Below are positions 43,901-54,560 of a stretch of 64,000 nt of DNA, piece after piece (within the stretch, counting starts at the first letter, position 1; every line of letters begins with the position of its first letter). The stretch is taken from contig OY292276.1 of the NCBI GenBank assembly GCA_958496175.1, positions 25,128,001 through 25,192,000 of the forward strand, written 5' to 3'. The notes beneath the pieces were generated by a model. The model worked only from the letters and a program-made list of their open reading frames with translations. It was not told the DNA's origin and did not search any database. Both the position numbers and the translations under genes were made by a program. The stretch comes from Sisyra terminalis (taxonomy: Eukaryota > Arthropoda > Insecta > Neuroptera > Sisyridae).

Positions 43901-46900
43901 TTGTAACGCTAGTTTCGGCTATATTGGTAGTTAAAATAATTTTCCTAATTCCATTTGGTACAGGTTCAAAAATTTTTCGTTGCACATCGTTAGACAGCCT
44001 CGAATGTAATGGCAACACCGACATTGTTTCAGAAACATCCCAGCTTTCCTCAAGCAGATTTTTGACTTTTTTTATTTCTTCCCAACCGGGCAAAAAGCAT
44101 AAGATAGCTCCTTCAGGCTTCGATGTAGCAATCCATTTGATTACTTCACAAATTTCTTCTGGAACGATATTTGGATGATCCGCTTTCAACATTTCCCTAG
44201 TTTTAGGCAATTTTAAAGGAATATCTTCTAAAAAATGGGATTTTACTGGATAAGTAAAACCTGGAATATGCACAACTGGTGCATCATCGAAATATTCTTT
44301 AAATAAATTCGTATCCATTGTTGCACTCATTACAATTAATTTTAGATTAGAATTGCATTCAATTGCTTTCCGTAATAAAACTAAAAGCATGTCTGTGTTC
44401 ACGTCTCGTTCATGAGCTTCATCCAGAATAATATGAGTAAAACTCCTAAGTTCCGGGTCGTTTTGAAGACGTTTCAACAAAATTCCCGAGGTACAATACA
44501 AAATTGCACTATTTTTATTGTCAAAAGTTGATTCTAATCGCACTTGATATCCGACAAGTCGGTTATTTTCATATTCTTTTCCTACGTGTTCTGCTAAAGA
44601 TATTGCAGCCAATCTCCTTGGTTGGCTTACTGCTATTCGACATTGTCCGTCTCCATTCTTCACACAACTTTCCAAAATATATTGTGGAACTTGAGTACTT
44701 TTGCCGCATCCTGGTTCACCTTTTATGATCAAAACTTGATTGTCTTCGATCAAATGTGTTATTTTATTTCTAAAATAAATAAAATTAGTTATTTATATTA
44801 ATTTATTTTATAATGTTAAAACCGTAAACCCTAAATAAAAATTACAAAATATTTGATAGTATTTTGTTAAGCAAATTTTATTCATGAATTTAAGTGGATT
44901 GATGAAGCGGTTTTGTGAGAAGTCATTGATTGATATTTTTTGACAATCGAAATATGTAAGAATTATAAACTCAAAAGTTCAATATTTTACAATTTTCAAT
45001 CACATTAAGTTATTCCATTTTTTGTTTATTTTTTCAAAGTTAGTGGACCGAAATGCTATTTTATTAAATCAGTAACCACCCAACTGTTAAGTAAATGGAC
45101 TAAGCAGATAAAATTGAACACTGATTGTATGATCTATCGATAATAAATTCATTTAATCGATACAGCCAAAGATACAGTTATTTTTAGTTAAATTAAATGA
45201 AGCATTACAAACCACCCTATCAAAAAAATTCATTTGGAATTAGGTAGGAAATCACACGGGAAAGGATGGATTTATGGGCTCAAGTCTCTTTTAGAAGAGT
45301 CAAACCTGGCAACTTTGCATTTCCTACTTTGTTGGGTTCAAATCCCTTTTAGAACAGTCAAATTTGGCAACGTTGCATTTTCTACTTGTATTCTATTCGC
45401 GATTTTTTCGTTAATTTGATTTTTATATGGTATAATTTTCTCTTTTGAGCTAAATTTTCATTATGGGCCGATTTATTCGTGAATTAAATAAAAAAACAAA
45501 GTAGAAAATGCAACATTGCCAAATTTGACTATTCTAAAAGGGATTTGAACCAATTTATGTAGGAAATCACATAGGAAAGGATAGGTTTATATATTGTGGA
45601 TTCATATGGGGAATAAAAAGAATAAAGCCTAGAAACAATATCTGCAGTTATCGGATAATAAAAGAGCATAAGCATATTTTCAAATTAAAATTTAGATATT
45701 TCTGTCATTCGCTTACCCGAGATTGCAAATTATTATGCTATAAAGTATAATTTTTAAATGAACTTATCTATATTTGTACAATTTCAAAGGGAACGTTTGC
45801 TTATAAAACTGTCTTTGTGTTATTTTTCATTGTTTTAAATATGCTTTGATTTTTATTCAAGACAAGTTGTCTTTAATGCAGGTGGAAAATGACGTTAAAC
45901 CATTTAATTAACACTGAGGGACAGACTTAATTTTAATTTCCGTAATAAAATAAAAGGAAATAAATAAATAACAAAATAACTAAAATTAATTTTTGGTAAG
46001 TAATTTACAGTGCCTTTTATAAATTTTTGTGGGAAAATACTGTGAAAATTCATGTGGATATTGCCATGTGGAATCCTATAGGAATTACATATCTTATGGG
46101 AAACCACATAGGAATTCGTATAGATTATTTTTTTTTTGTAAGAGTAGTTACAAAAAACGTTAAAGAATAAAATCTATCAGAAAACTATAGATTGTTATAT
46201 TATTGTTACAGAGCAGTTGAGTTAAGAGTTTGTTGCTCTAGTATACATATTGTTAAGTAATAATTTTATTTAAAAATTTAATAACTTAATCAATTCAATT
46301 TACATTTCACGAAATAAGTACTACTACTTACTTGTACTTTAGAATAGGTAAATCCAGGTATTTTTCAGAAATTCTAGTCCCATTTAAAATACTTGGTATA
46401 GGATGAAAAGATACTTTTTCAGGAACCAAAGAATCAATGTTTAAAATATCGCATTGTTTCCTTACGATGGAAGCTAGCTGAGTATCATAAATTTGTTCGA
46501 TTTTTTTAAAACTTTCTGAGGTTTTTGAATCAATAGCTATTTTTAAAGGTTTGTTGTATTCGTTGATTTCATAATGTTCATAGATGATCGGTAATCCTTG
46601 TGGATTTATTTTATTATTTCGTTTTAACCAGTATAAGGCTTTGATTGCTGCTCGTTTTGAAGCATCTAGCTTAGTTGTTCCAGAAGCATCAAATTTTACT
46701 TCGTACGGCCATGTAATTTTGTATATTGCATTCCAAACATTCTTTCCTTTTTTCTGCGAACCGATTATTTTGTATTGAATTGTTGGTAAATGGATTGTTG
46801 AATTTTTCAGCTCAGTTTTTACACGTTGATAAAAGTTATGCAATGTTCCTTTTGGTTCTGGAAATAATGTGCTGATATGATGTAACTCTTTTCCCGAATC

Positions 46901-47125
46901 AATTTCATTTAATAACTGTTCATCGTTGGTAAACAATTGTTCGGATTGTTCTTTATTTGTTGTAAATTTTGCAATTTGAACACTGTTTAATCTTAGTCTT
47001 CTTGGATGTGAAATAAATGTGTTTAATGTTGAATAACATGTTTTGAAATTCAAAATTTTACTTGAATATATAACATTGTTGCAAAACTTTGAAAGAGTTC
47101 TTACTTGTAATATTTTTCTGTACAT
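40990..47125 (-). CDS. DHX30: Mitochondrial DEAH-box RNA helicase DHX30
   Basis: Coding exons in transcript order: 46332-47125, 43199-44769, 42962-43142, 42715-42901, 41220-41296 and 40990-41155, giving 991 aa (human 1194). DHX30 acts in mitochondrial RNA granules and ribosome assembly. The first about 60 residues are Arg/Lys/Ser-rich with almost no acids, a likely mitochondrial presequence. One dsRBD-like region follows (about 85-170; LFPEPKGTLHNFYQRV, TKLDASKRAAIKALYWLK). Helicase motifs are I GEPGCGKST (282-290), Ia SQPRR, II DEAH (381-384), III SAT (413-415), V TTNIAETSVTIND and VI QRRGRAGR (593-600), then the ratchet/OB-type C-terminus with VVRETSIISPLAILLF. The 56-bp intron at 43143-43198 must be spliced, or a stop at 43158-43160 would remove the C-terminus. 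The first intron is 1,562 bp. Confidence 0.92.
41297..42714. other. 1.4-kb fourth intron of DHX30
   Basis: It contains a MITE with CATCCATTAATTAC ends (42148-42389), a partial third copy of that end near 41896-41930, and an AACCGATTTTGAT repeat piece (41635-41665). The open frames at 41289-41504 and 41593-41796 are not recognisable. Confidence 0.6.
42148..42389. mobile_element. MITE with GGCATCCATTAATTAC inverted ends
   Basis: The left end is AGGCATCCATTAATTACGTG. The right end, on the other strand, is GGGGGCATCCATTAATTACA, continuing TGAGG. It is about 240 bp with no coding capacity. A degenerate extra end (GGCTATCCATTAATTATATT) lies at about 41893-41912. Confidence 0.7.
45244..45590. repeat. 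Direct repeats flanking the family A MITE
   Basis: About 32 bp starting GTAGGAAATCACACGGGAAA at 45244 recurs as GTAGGAAATCACATAGGAAA at 45559. Both continue into GGAT-GGTTTAT-like sequence. The repeats sit just outside the MITE arms. Confidence 0.6.
45278..45556. mobile_element. MITE family A, most complete copy
   Basis: The arms are about 50 bp. The left (from about 45334) reads GGGTTCAAATCCCTTTTAGA, then ACAGTCAAATTTGGCAACGT. The right is its near-exact inverse, GCAACATTGCCAAATTTGAC, then CTAAAAGGGATTTGAACC. The interior carries CTATTCGCGATTTTTTCG, TAAATTTTCATTATGGGCCG and GAATTAAATAAAAAAACAA. The left arm is preceded by a second diverged copy of itself (from about 45278). It has no open frame. 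Similar copies lie near 2341, 8440, 12670, 26560, 36478, 37690 and 56000. Confidence 0.8.
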
Positions 47126-47882
47126 TTTTATGTAATTGAAATAATATCATCAGTTTCGGTCATTTGAATATTATAGGTTATATGCGGTATGTATTATAAT
47201 TTTATAGTTAAATCAAATTTCGCAACTTTCACAAGAAAAAATTTACAAAATAAGAACTTTGACATCTCTTTAAATCATTTATTTTAATTTTTGAGATTTT
47301 TTAAATAGTTTTAAAGGTTTTAAATATATCGCACATTGTTAGTAATGGTAAGTGGTGCACTCTGTTGTGAAAAAATTTGTTCAGCATATTTTACCACATA
47401 TTCTAAGAGCAATTTATTTATTTATTTTTTGTTGTATTTTAGTGGAATTTTAAGGAAAAACGCATTTTATCAATTACGTTAGTATTTTTCTATTTGAAAA
47501 TAAATCAATTTATTGATTACAAAAAAAGTTTACACTTATTTTTTCAAATTCAAAATGTTTGTTCTAGTCGTTCTAGTACACGTACTAAATTTACTAAATT
47601 GTTGTAAATATGTCTTATGTCAAAAACATGTCATTTTGCCTAAGCTGAATTTGATTTAATTTTTGGAAATAATCTTTTATATTGAATGAGTTGGAATGAA
47701 TTGAATGGTTAATTAATCAACTAGTACCCGTAGAAAATTTAATTTCAAATTAAAAAATCCAAACTCCATTTAGTAATATATAATAATCGGTTGGTAATTT
47801 AAGGGTGGGTAAGTTTGCCTGACAGTTCATAATCGTTATCGAAGGGAGTTTCAACGAGACGAAAAAATCCTTTTTTTAAGAA
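47126..47882. other. Divergent intergenic region, DHX30 / FNTA
   Basis: This 757-bp AT-rich gap contains both 5' ends. I see no gene or repeat family member. Confidence 0.6.
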
Positions 47883-50800
47883 ATGAGCGACAACAGCACA
47901 AACGAAGATGAATCATCAAGTGATTTCGTTTTTTATGCAAATCGTCCAGAGTGGAAAGACGTGACTCCAATTCCTCAAACTGATTCAGAAAACGCTGCAA
48001 TTGTAATAGCCTATTCTGACAAATGTAAAAATCAATAATTCACTTGCAAATATTTTTGTAAAAAAATCAATATCCACTTGCAGTTAAAGATGTCCACGAT
48101 TACTTTCGAGCTGTTTTGAAATCAGGTGAAAAGTCTGAACGAGTTTTAGAACTTACAAAAGATGCTGCTAAATTAAACCCGGCAAATTATACAGCATGGC
48201 AATATCGGTGTGACATTTAAATATAAAATTATAAGTCTCGTTTGATTTTATTTTTATTGTTGTTATTTTAGCCGAGAAGTGTTATTTGAATTGGGGTCAA
48301 ATTTGCTGGATGAACTTGAATTTATTCAAGAAGTTATTGAAGATAATCCAAAAAATTACCAAGTATGGCACCATCGACGTGTTATTGTTGATCGTTTACA
48401 AGATGGATCGCGTGAGTTGGACTTCACTAGTACAATTTTAAAACAAGACCCGAAAAATTACCATACTTGGCAATATCGACAATGGGTGTTGAAAACTTTT
48501 AAGTACATTTTCCATATAATAACATTACTTCATGAACGTTTGATATACTTTTTTTTAGTTTATTTAACGACGAACTAGACTATGTTGATGAATTGTTAAA
48601 AGAAGACATAAGAAACAATTCGGCATGGAATCAAAGATATTTTGTTATTAACAATACCACTGGCTTCACTGAAGATGTTGTAAACAAGGAAATAAATTAT
48701 ACTATATCGAAAATAGAAGAAGTCAAAGAGAATGAAAGCGCATGGAATTATCTTCGAGGGTAAGTATAAATAACAAACAATCAAAGTTGTACAAAATAAC
48801 AACACGAGAACATACAGAAAAATGAATTATAAGGCTACTAGTTGATATCCGCAATTTCGTCTGCGTGGTATATTACTAAGCCAAAAGTATTATTTTTCTT
48901 TTTGATTTAATTTACGAAATGTGAAATAAGGAAATCATTTCAATTTTTCATACTGTAATAAAAATATTGATTACATCTCAAAAAGGTTTTTAAAAGTATT
49001 TATTTTAAATTGAAAATAAAATTCTTATATGTACGTTTTATTAATCTTATAATAGGTGTACCGGAAAAGAATGCCGTTTTTTAATATACAATTAAAACAC
49101 AAAATTTTGTTACAACTATTGATTTTAAATCAATGATATAATCAGCCTCAATAGTATCAACGTTTTGACATCTAGTATGCAAATTTTTAATGCCATATTA
49201 GTAAAAATCAATTGCTTGACAAGGAGAATATCAAAAAAATACATTTTGAACATCACTTAGGCTTTCAATTTTTTTACCACTAGGTAAATGTGGTACGATT
49301 GAAATAAATAGAAATTCGATGAAATAATTTTAGACGATTACAGTGGGCACGGCAATATCATCTCCTTATTTAATTAGTTTTTTCCAGGGCTTTTCTTCTG
49401 TAGAGGGGTGCATTACCGTGTTGCAGCATAGCATTTTGTCTGCTAACAGTTTTTGGACATGTTAGGGTATTTGGCCGATCGATTAAGATTGATTGGGATT
49501 ATTTGATAGCTCTTCGACTTTCTGGCATACATTTGGTACCATTTCCCCCCTTAACTTTTTATTAATTTTTTTGTCATATTTCGTTGGTACCAGTTGGAGA
49601 AATGAAAATTATCGATTTTGAACTTAGAAAAACACATTTGACATTAATGAACATCAAATGCACTTAGATAAACATTAAAAATGTTTTTAGTAACAACTAT
49701 GCGTTGCTATCTTGTGAAACTCAAAGAGCATACAATACTGAATTTATATTCTTTCTGGTTTTTGGTCTTACCATTTCAATATAGATTTTGGAACAAAAAA
49801 TATTCTGTAATTTTTATTAAGTTGATAAATTACTCTAATCATAAAATGTTTTTAGTACCACTTTGAAATAACTTATAAGCAGTTAAATGGTTATTGAATG
49901 ACTATTGTCTTAAAAACGACATTCTTTTCCGGTGCACTAAATATAAAATGGTAACTTTTTTAATACTTTTACATTAGTTTTTTAATAATGTCTTTTACTT
50001 ACTTTGCAATAATTAAATAAAAAAAAAGGATTATGAATAATAATTATAAATAAAAATGAATTATGAATAGTATCCAACAAAAAAATAAAATAAAATAATT
50101 GATTGTTAAGAAATAAAAACTAATGAAATTATATATTTGTGTAGGTCTAAAAAAGTAATCTGCGGTTTTTACAGTTTTCAATCTTGCATACATAGTTGCA
50201 TAACAATTGACAGATGTTTTTAACAATTAGAAGCAGTATGTAAAATAACTTAAATTTGAAATAAATTTAAAATACTATTTTTTTTTCTCAACATTAAATA
50301 TTGTATGAACCAAAATATTTTTAAAATTTAAAATATCTATTAGTTCGATAACTTTTTAAGACCATCTATCGTAATCACGTTTGACGCTGTTTCTATATGT
50401 TTGCTTAATGTTTTTAAATTATAAAAACGATAAAGAAACTGTATTTTTTATACACAGTTTTCGATTGTTGTGAACAATGTACCCACATAGTAATAAAATA
50501 CTGTAATAAGAAAGCTGAAAAGAGCTGTGGTATAAAATAATCTATCGGAAGAAGTTCAAATGTTCAACAAGACCTCAATAAAATTTAATCAGTGCTCATG
50601 CTTTCTGTATATTTTCCTGTAAATGCTTCACCATAATGAACCCAGATTATAAAAAAATATTTATTCGTAATTACTCAAAATAATTATTTTCTTTTTTCAT
50701 TTCCCAGCTTGTTACTTCACGAATCGAAGGGCTTAAGCAAAAATGTACGAGTTGCAAAATTTTGCCAAGACCTCTACAATTCAGGCAATCGATCTCCATT

Positions 50801-51011
50801 TTTGCTTGCATTAATTATTGACATGTGTGAAGAGTTTTGCGCTGAAGGATCCGAAGACAGTTGGTTTAATTTGGAATTGGCACAAAATTTATGCGAACAA
50901 TTATCAACCGAACATGATCCAATCCGAGAAAAATATTGGCAACACGTCAAACAGAATTTTAACAAGGGTGAATCATCCGAGCCGTTTGAAAAAGATAGCA
51001 GCACTGAGTAA
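47883..51011 (+). CDS. FNTA: Farnesyl/geranylgeranyltransferase type-1 alpha subunit
   Basis: Coding exons: 47883-48024, 48084-48207, 48272-48502, 48559-48759 and 50708-51011, giving 333 aa (human 379). FNTA is the shared alpha subunit of protein farnesyltransferase and GGTase-I, which prenylate CaaX proteins in the cytosol. The family's tandem PPTA helical-hairpin repeats are plain: [63 protein letters not shown] and [12 protein letters not shown]. The N-terminus is short and acidic ([15 protein letters not shown]), without the long proline-rich extension of mammals. The last intron is 1,948 bp and carries a Tc1/mariner relic; the others are 56-64 bp. AATAAA lies at 51153-51158. Confidence 0.96.
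48760..50707. other. 1.9-kb last intron of FNTA
   Basis: Nearly half of it is the mariner-like relic at 49053-49939. No other feature is recognised. Confidence 0.65.
49053..49939 (-). mobile_element. Decayed Tc1/mariner-like element
   Basis: The inverted termini TAGGTGTACCGGAAAAGAAT and, on the other strand, TAGTGCACCGGAAAAGAATG are followed by GCCGTTTTT and TCGTTTTTA, next to TA dinucleotides. On the minus strand transposase traces remain: an HTH-like region broken by stops and frameshifts (traces of SRRAIK, KYPNMSK) and [20 protein letters not shown]. The latter corresponds to the QHDNAP catalytic block with the Asp replaced by Gly. The region between them is much shorter than in an intact element, so it is an internally deleted fossil. 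Confidence 0.7.
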
Positions 51012-52803
51012 ATGGATGACATACTTTTTTAAATATTTAAAATGCAAATATTGCATCACACAAATGAGTTTAACTTTGAATTAGTGTTTTAATGAAAACT
51101 TAACCGCGCTATTATACTTTAAAAAAATACAAAAGAAAATAAAATATGTCTAAATAAAATATGTTATATGTCTAGAATGGTTTCGTTTTTTTCTTTCCCC
51201 CGATAATCCTAAAAAATCAACAAGGGAGTGCACTGTCTCATTTATACGTTTGTATAATCATAAAAGGTTTTTAGAAGTTTAAATTTTCGTACTTTTAAAA
51301 GAAGAATTATTGGAAATTTTGTCACATGAGGGCTTTTCTCAAAAGAAATCGTAGGCATATAAAATTAGAAATAAAACGTTCAGAACAGTAAAAATGCAAT
51401 ATTTATGGAAAATTAACCATCTCTTATTTCCTTATTTTGAAGTTGAAAATTGTCCTTTTTGAAATGGAACAGTGGTTGTCCTGAATCCCGATGGCGTATA
51501 TTTCTACACCTTACAATTCACTTTCAGGCTATGATTCATAATTCGTTGAGAAAATTAGGGCTCATAATAAACAAATCACCCCTTTAAATGGCCCAATTTC
51601 AGACGAAATTTGTCGCATGGGTTTTTAGCTCCTTAACTTCCCGACAAACTACCCCATAAAAACAAAAAAAAATGATTCAATTAATATTATTCTGCCCAAA
51701 TTCAGCAAAAAAAAAAACACTCCTTACGTTCTTATTTTGTAGTTGAAAATTGTCCTTTTTCAAAATCTGAAAGAGAATTGTGGTCATCCTGTTATCCGCA
51801 CTACTTACTAGTAGTAAACTATAATGTGAAAAAATTTTCTTCCTGTGGGTAACAGGACAACCACAACTCTATTTCAAATTTTCAAAAAGGACAATTTTCT
51901 ACAGCAAAATAAGGATAAAATGGATGTTTTTTTTGCTGAAATTGAGCTGAATATTTTAGACTGAATAATTTCTAAATCATTTAGTTTACGTAGATCAGCA
52001 TATTCACACTTCACATTCATGAAAAAAATTGTTCAACTACTACTACTACTGTACTACTACTCTATTAGTTTATTTGAGCCTGTTCTTATAATCGCCGATA
52101 AACGTACAATTATTCCTACCAGTTTCATATGCCAAAAAAAAAAAATACAAACTCTAAAGACTAAAAGACCAATTTTCCAACTAATTCCAACCATCATGGA
52201 AAAAATGATAATATATTCTTTGGTCACATTTATTTGGTTTGAATCTTATTTTACGAAGTTGAAATGCAACATGTGCAACATTGACCATCAATTCAAACTT
52301 AATTTGATAAAATAAAATTATAGTTTATTTGGGTAAAGTAGATAAAGGAAATTCAAACTTAATTTGACAACTCTCAAAAATAAGTTGTAAAACGTGAAAA
52401 ACTTAACTTACTGATTCAACCAATGGAATTGAATCAATTGAATCGTAACCATAGTAACCAATAGTTTCACGGAGAACAATAGGAAATAGTAGTAACTTTT
52501 AGTTTGTATCTAGGTCAAATCTAGGACTTTATGTTGGCACTAATACATACGCTGCCTTCACAAATATTTCTTATGTGACAAATATTTATTTTCATTAGCA
52601 GATCGCCACACCTAATCATAAGTTTTATAGTTTTTAATTAAACTTAATTACAAAATATTAATAATTTGAAAGCTCAAAGGTGTCACCATTGATCTAACTT
52701 CAATTTCGGCTTGCAAAGAATACATGTATGTTAAACAAATAAATCTTTTTGAAAAATAGTCATTGCTAAACATAATTTTATTTTCCAGAAAAAGCTATTA
52801 TAA
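51012..52803. other. Intergenic region with a long foldback
   Basis: It holds the FNTA poly(A) signal, a single arm copy at about 51437-51492 and the foldback at 51728-51915. The frame at 52019-52315 is low complexity. The promoter of the tetraspan gene must lie near 52700-52800. Confidence 0.6.
51728..51915. repeat. Foldback element with arms of about 75 bp
   Basis: The left arm contains AGTTGAAAATTGTCCTTTTT and ATTGTGGTCATCCTGTTA. The right arm is its inverse: TAACAGGACAACCACAACTC and AAAAAGGACAATTTTCTACA. The loop is about 40 bp. An isolated left-arm copy (GAAAATTGTCCTTTTTGAAA, AGTGGTTGTCCTGAATCCC) lies at about 51437-51492. Confidence 0.75.
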
Positions 52804-53987
52804 ATGCCGTACGGTAAAAAGACCCCAAGTATGGGAACACCATCGGTTTATTCCCACGTGACGAGTCGTTCATCGGCAAATTTGAGATCGAGTCGATCGG
52901 TGAAGTCATTGAAAGTGCCTTGGTACCAGAAACCAATTTTGGCCGATGCTATTTTTCTGGACGTTCAACGAGCTTCATTAGTCACTGGATTTTACTCAAT
53001 CGTAAAATAACTTTTGCACATTTAATTTTGTTCTACATAACATTATTTCGTAGGTCTTAGCAATTTTCACTGTAGTGACTGCGATTTTCGATGTCTATTG
53101 TTATTCAATGGCAGCTCCTGGTTCCACCCATTACGGATACTATATTATTTCCTACCAATTCGTCTACGTTGGAAATCAGCATGGTAATAGCTTTAAATTT
53201 TACGAATTCTCATCAAAAATGATATCAATAATTGGTTTTTAGTTCGTAATGCGTTAGTGATATTCGCACTGTTTTCTCTGATTGCATCCGTCGCTGTGTT
53301 TGTAACTGGAATTATGCTCGTTATTGCTCTTCGAAATGTAAGCTACTGCAATTTCTTATAAAAACAGCTGAAACTAATTTATTATTATTTTCATATAGGA
53401 ATATGAAAAGAAAATGATTCCCTGGCTCATATCTTTTGCGGTTTTCACGGGATTACGATTTATTTCATATTTATTTTTCGTTATTGTCAACGATATGATT
53501 TTCTCTTACAACATTTTAATGTGTCTATTTTGGACAATTTTCACCGTTTGCAATATTTATGGATGGCTGCTGGTATATTCATTATATATTGAGCTTTCTG
53601 ATTTGACACGTATGGAGGATCTAGCTCATTTGAGAGTAAGTGTTTTTTCCTTTACAAAATTATTTGTTAAAGCAATGCTATTTTAAATGAACTAATTTGA
53701 ATGCTTTTTATTAAAAATTGATTTAAAATACACTTCTTTTTTAATGCACGACTGTAGATGTCGGAAAGGCGAAGTGGTAAGCTTTTGAAAGCACCTTTGA
53801 TCGTTTTAATATGTTTTGTGTTGTTACTTGATGTCATTTTTCAGTAATATTTTCAATAATAATAAATATTTTTATTTTAACATTTTAGATGGGAACCATG
53901 GCATCGCTCAATGCTTCGACGACTCACTCCTTGGCGGGCTCTAGACCAACTACTCCTCATAGTACAGTATCTACTATGCCAGTTTAG
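52804..53987 (+). CDS. Pasiflora-like four-pass membrane protein
   Basis: Coding exons: 52804-53001, 53054-53183, 53243-53337, 53399-53635 and 53889-53987, giving 252 aa. The N-terminus is a basic, Ser-rich cytoplasmic tail (KKTPSMGTPSVYSHVTSRSS). Four hydrophobic segments follow (about 60-83, 112-138, 146-168 and 176-201), then a Ser/Thr-rich cytoplasmic end SRPTTPHSTVSTMPV. Conserved-looking signatures are VPWYQKP, AAPGSTHYGYYIISY, EYEKK-IPW and DLTRMEDLAHLR. From memory this resembles the insect pasiflora (septate-junction tetraspan) family, but I am not certain of that name. A skipped 19-nt candidate exon lies at 53758-53776. It converges on the reductase gene. Confidence 0.75.
53758..53776 (+). 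other. Candidate 19-nt alternative micro-exon
   Basis: It is flanked by a pyrimidine-rich CTGTAG acceptor and a GTAAGC donor. Included between the exons ending at 53635 and starting at 53889, it would encode MSERRS and shift the last exon into another frame, giving about 24 residues ending DDSLLGGL in place of the MGTMASLN...TMPV tail. Its use is inferred from splice sites only. Confidence 0.4.
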
Positions 53988-54560
53988 TTATACTCATTTT
54001 ATACATATATTATTTACTTTTTCCGTCCATTTAACAGTCATTTTATTCTTAAAATCTCAAAAAAAATGAATCTCAGACAATTCCGTCCTCATACAAACAT
54101 ATTTTAAATTGTATTAAGATCGAATAATTTTATTTTACACTTGTTTTTAGACCAAATATTTGAGTTTTTAAAGAAATGACTTAAAGGATTAGTTCATAAG
54201 GTTTGCCTTATTTAAGATGTAGTTTTTTATAAATGTCTGAAAATTGAAAAATTGCACCGTTTAGTGCCTTATTTTTGAAAGATTTTTTTATAGTTACAAA
54301 ACGTTTAAAATCACAGTTTTTACTTTAACGTATCTTAGTGCGAAAGTATTCAACAAGTTTTTAACTCTATTGAGAATATATTTTATAAAACAGTAAGTAC
54401 ATATCTTTATTTAGTTTATTTCATAAGTTATTGTGTATGTAAATACAATTATATTCAATTTTTTATAAATGTATTTTTTGAAATTCATAAATGAATTTTT
54501 TTATTAATAAAATTAAAAAAAAATGAAAATACAAAATTAATTTTAAATACTTGTATTTAA
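53988..54560. other. Convergent 3' region, tetraspan / reductase
   Basis: It should be made of the two 3' UTRs, with a palindromic poly(A) signal at 54500-54511. No gene or repeat is seen. Confidence 0.6.
54500..54511. promoter_or_regulatory. Palindromic poly(A) signal for both strands
   Basis: TTTATTAATAAA contains AATAAA on each strand. It lies 49 nt after the reductase stop on the minus strand and 512 nt after the tetraspan stop on the plus strand. Confidence 0.5.

Larger units (their letters stand above)
44770..46331. other. 1.6-kb first intron of DHX30
   Basis: It is dominated by the large inverted-repeat MITE at 45278-45556 with its flanking direct repeats. The rest is AT-rich with nothing recognisable. 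Confidence 0.65.

Noticed and set aside
52019..52315. 98-codon open frame starting with a hydrophobic Leu/Tyr run, as a secreted protein
   Set aside because: The run comes from a CTACTACTACTACTG-like simple repeat. The rest is low complexity, with no conserved motif.
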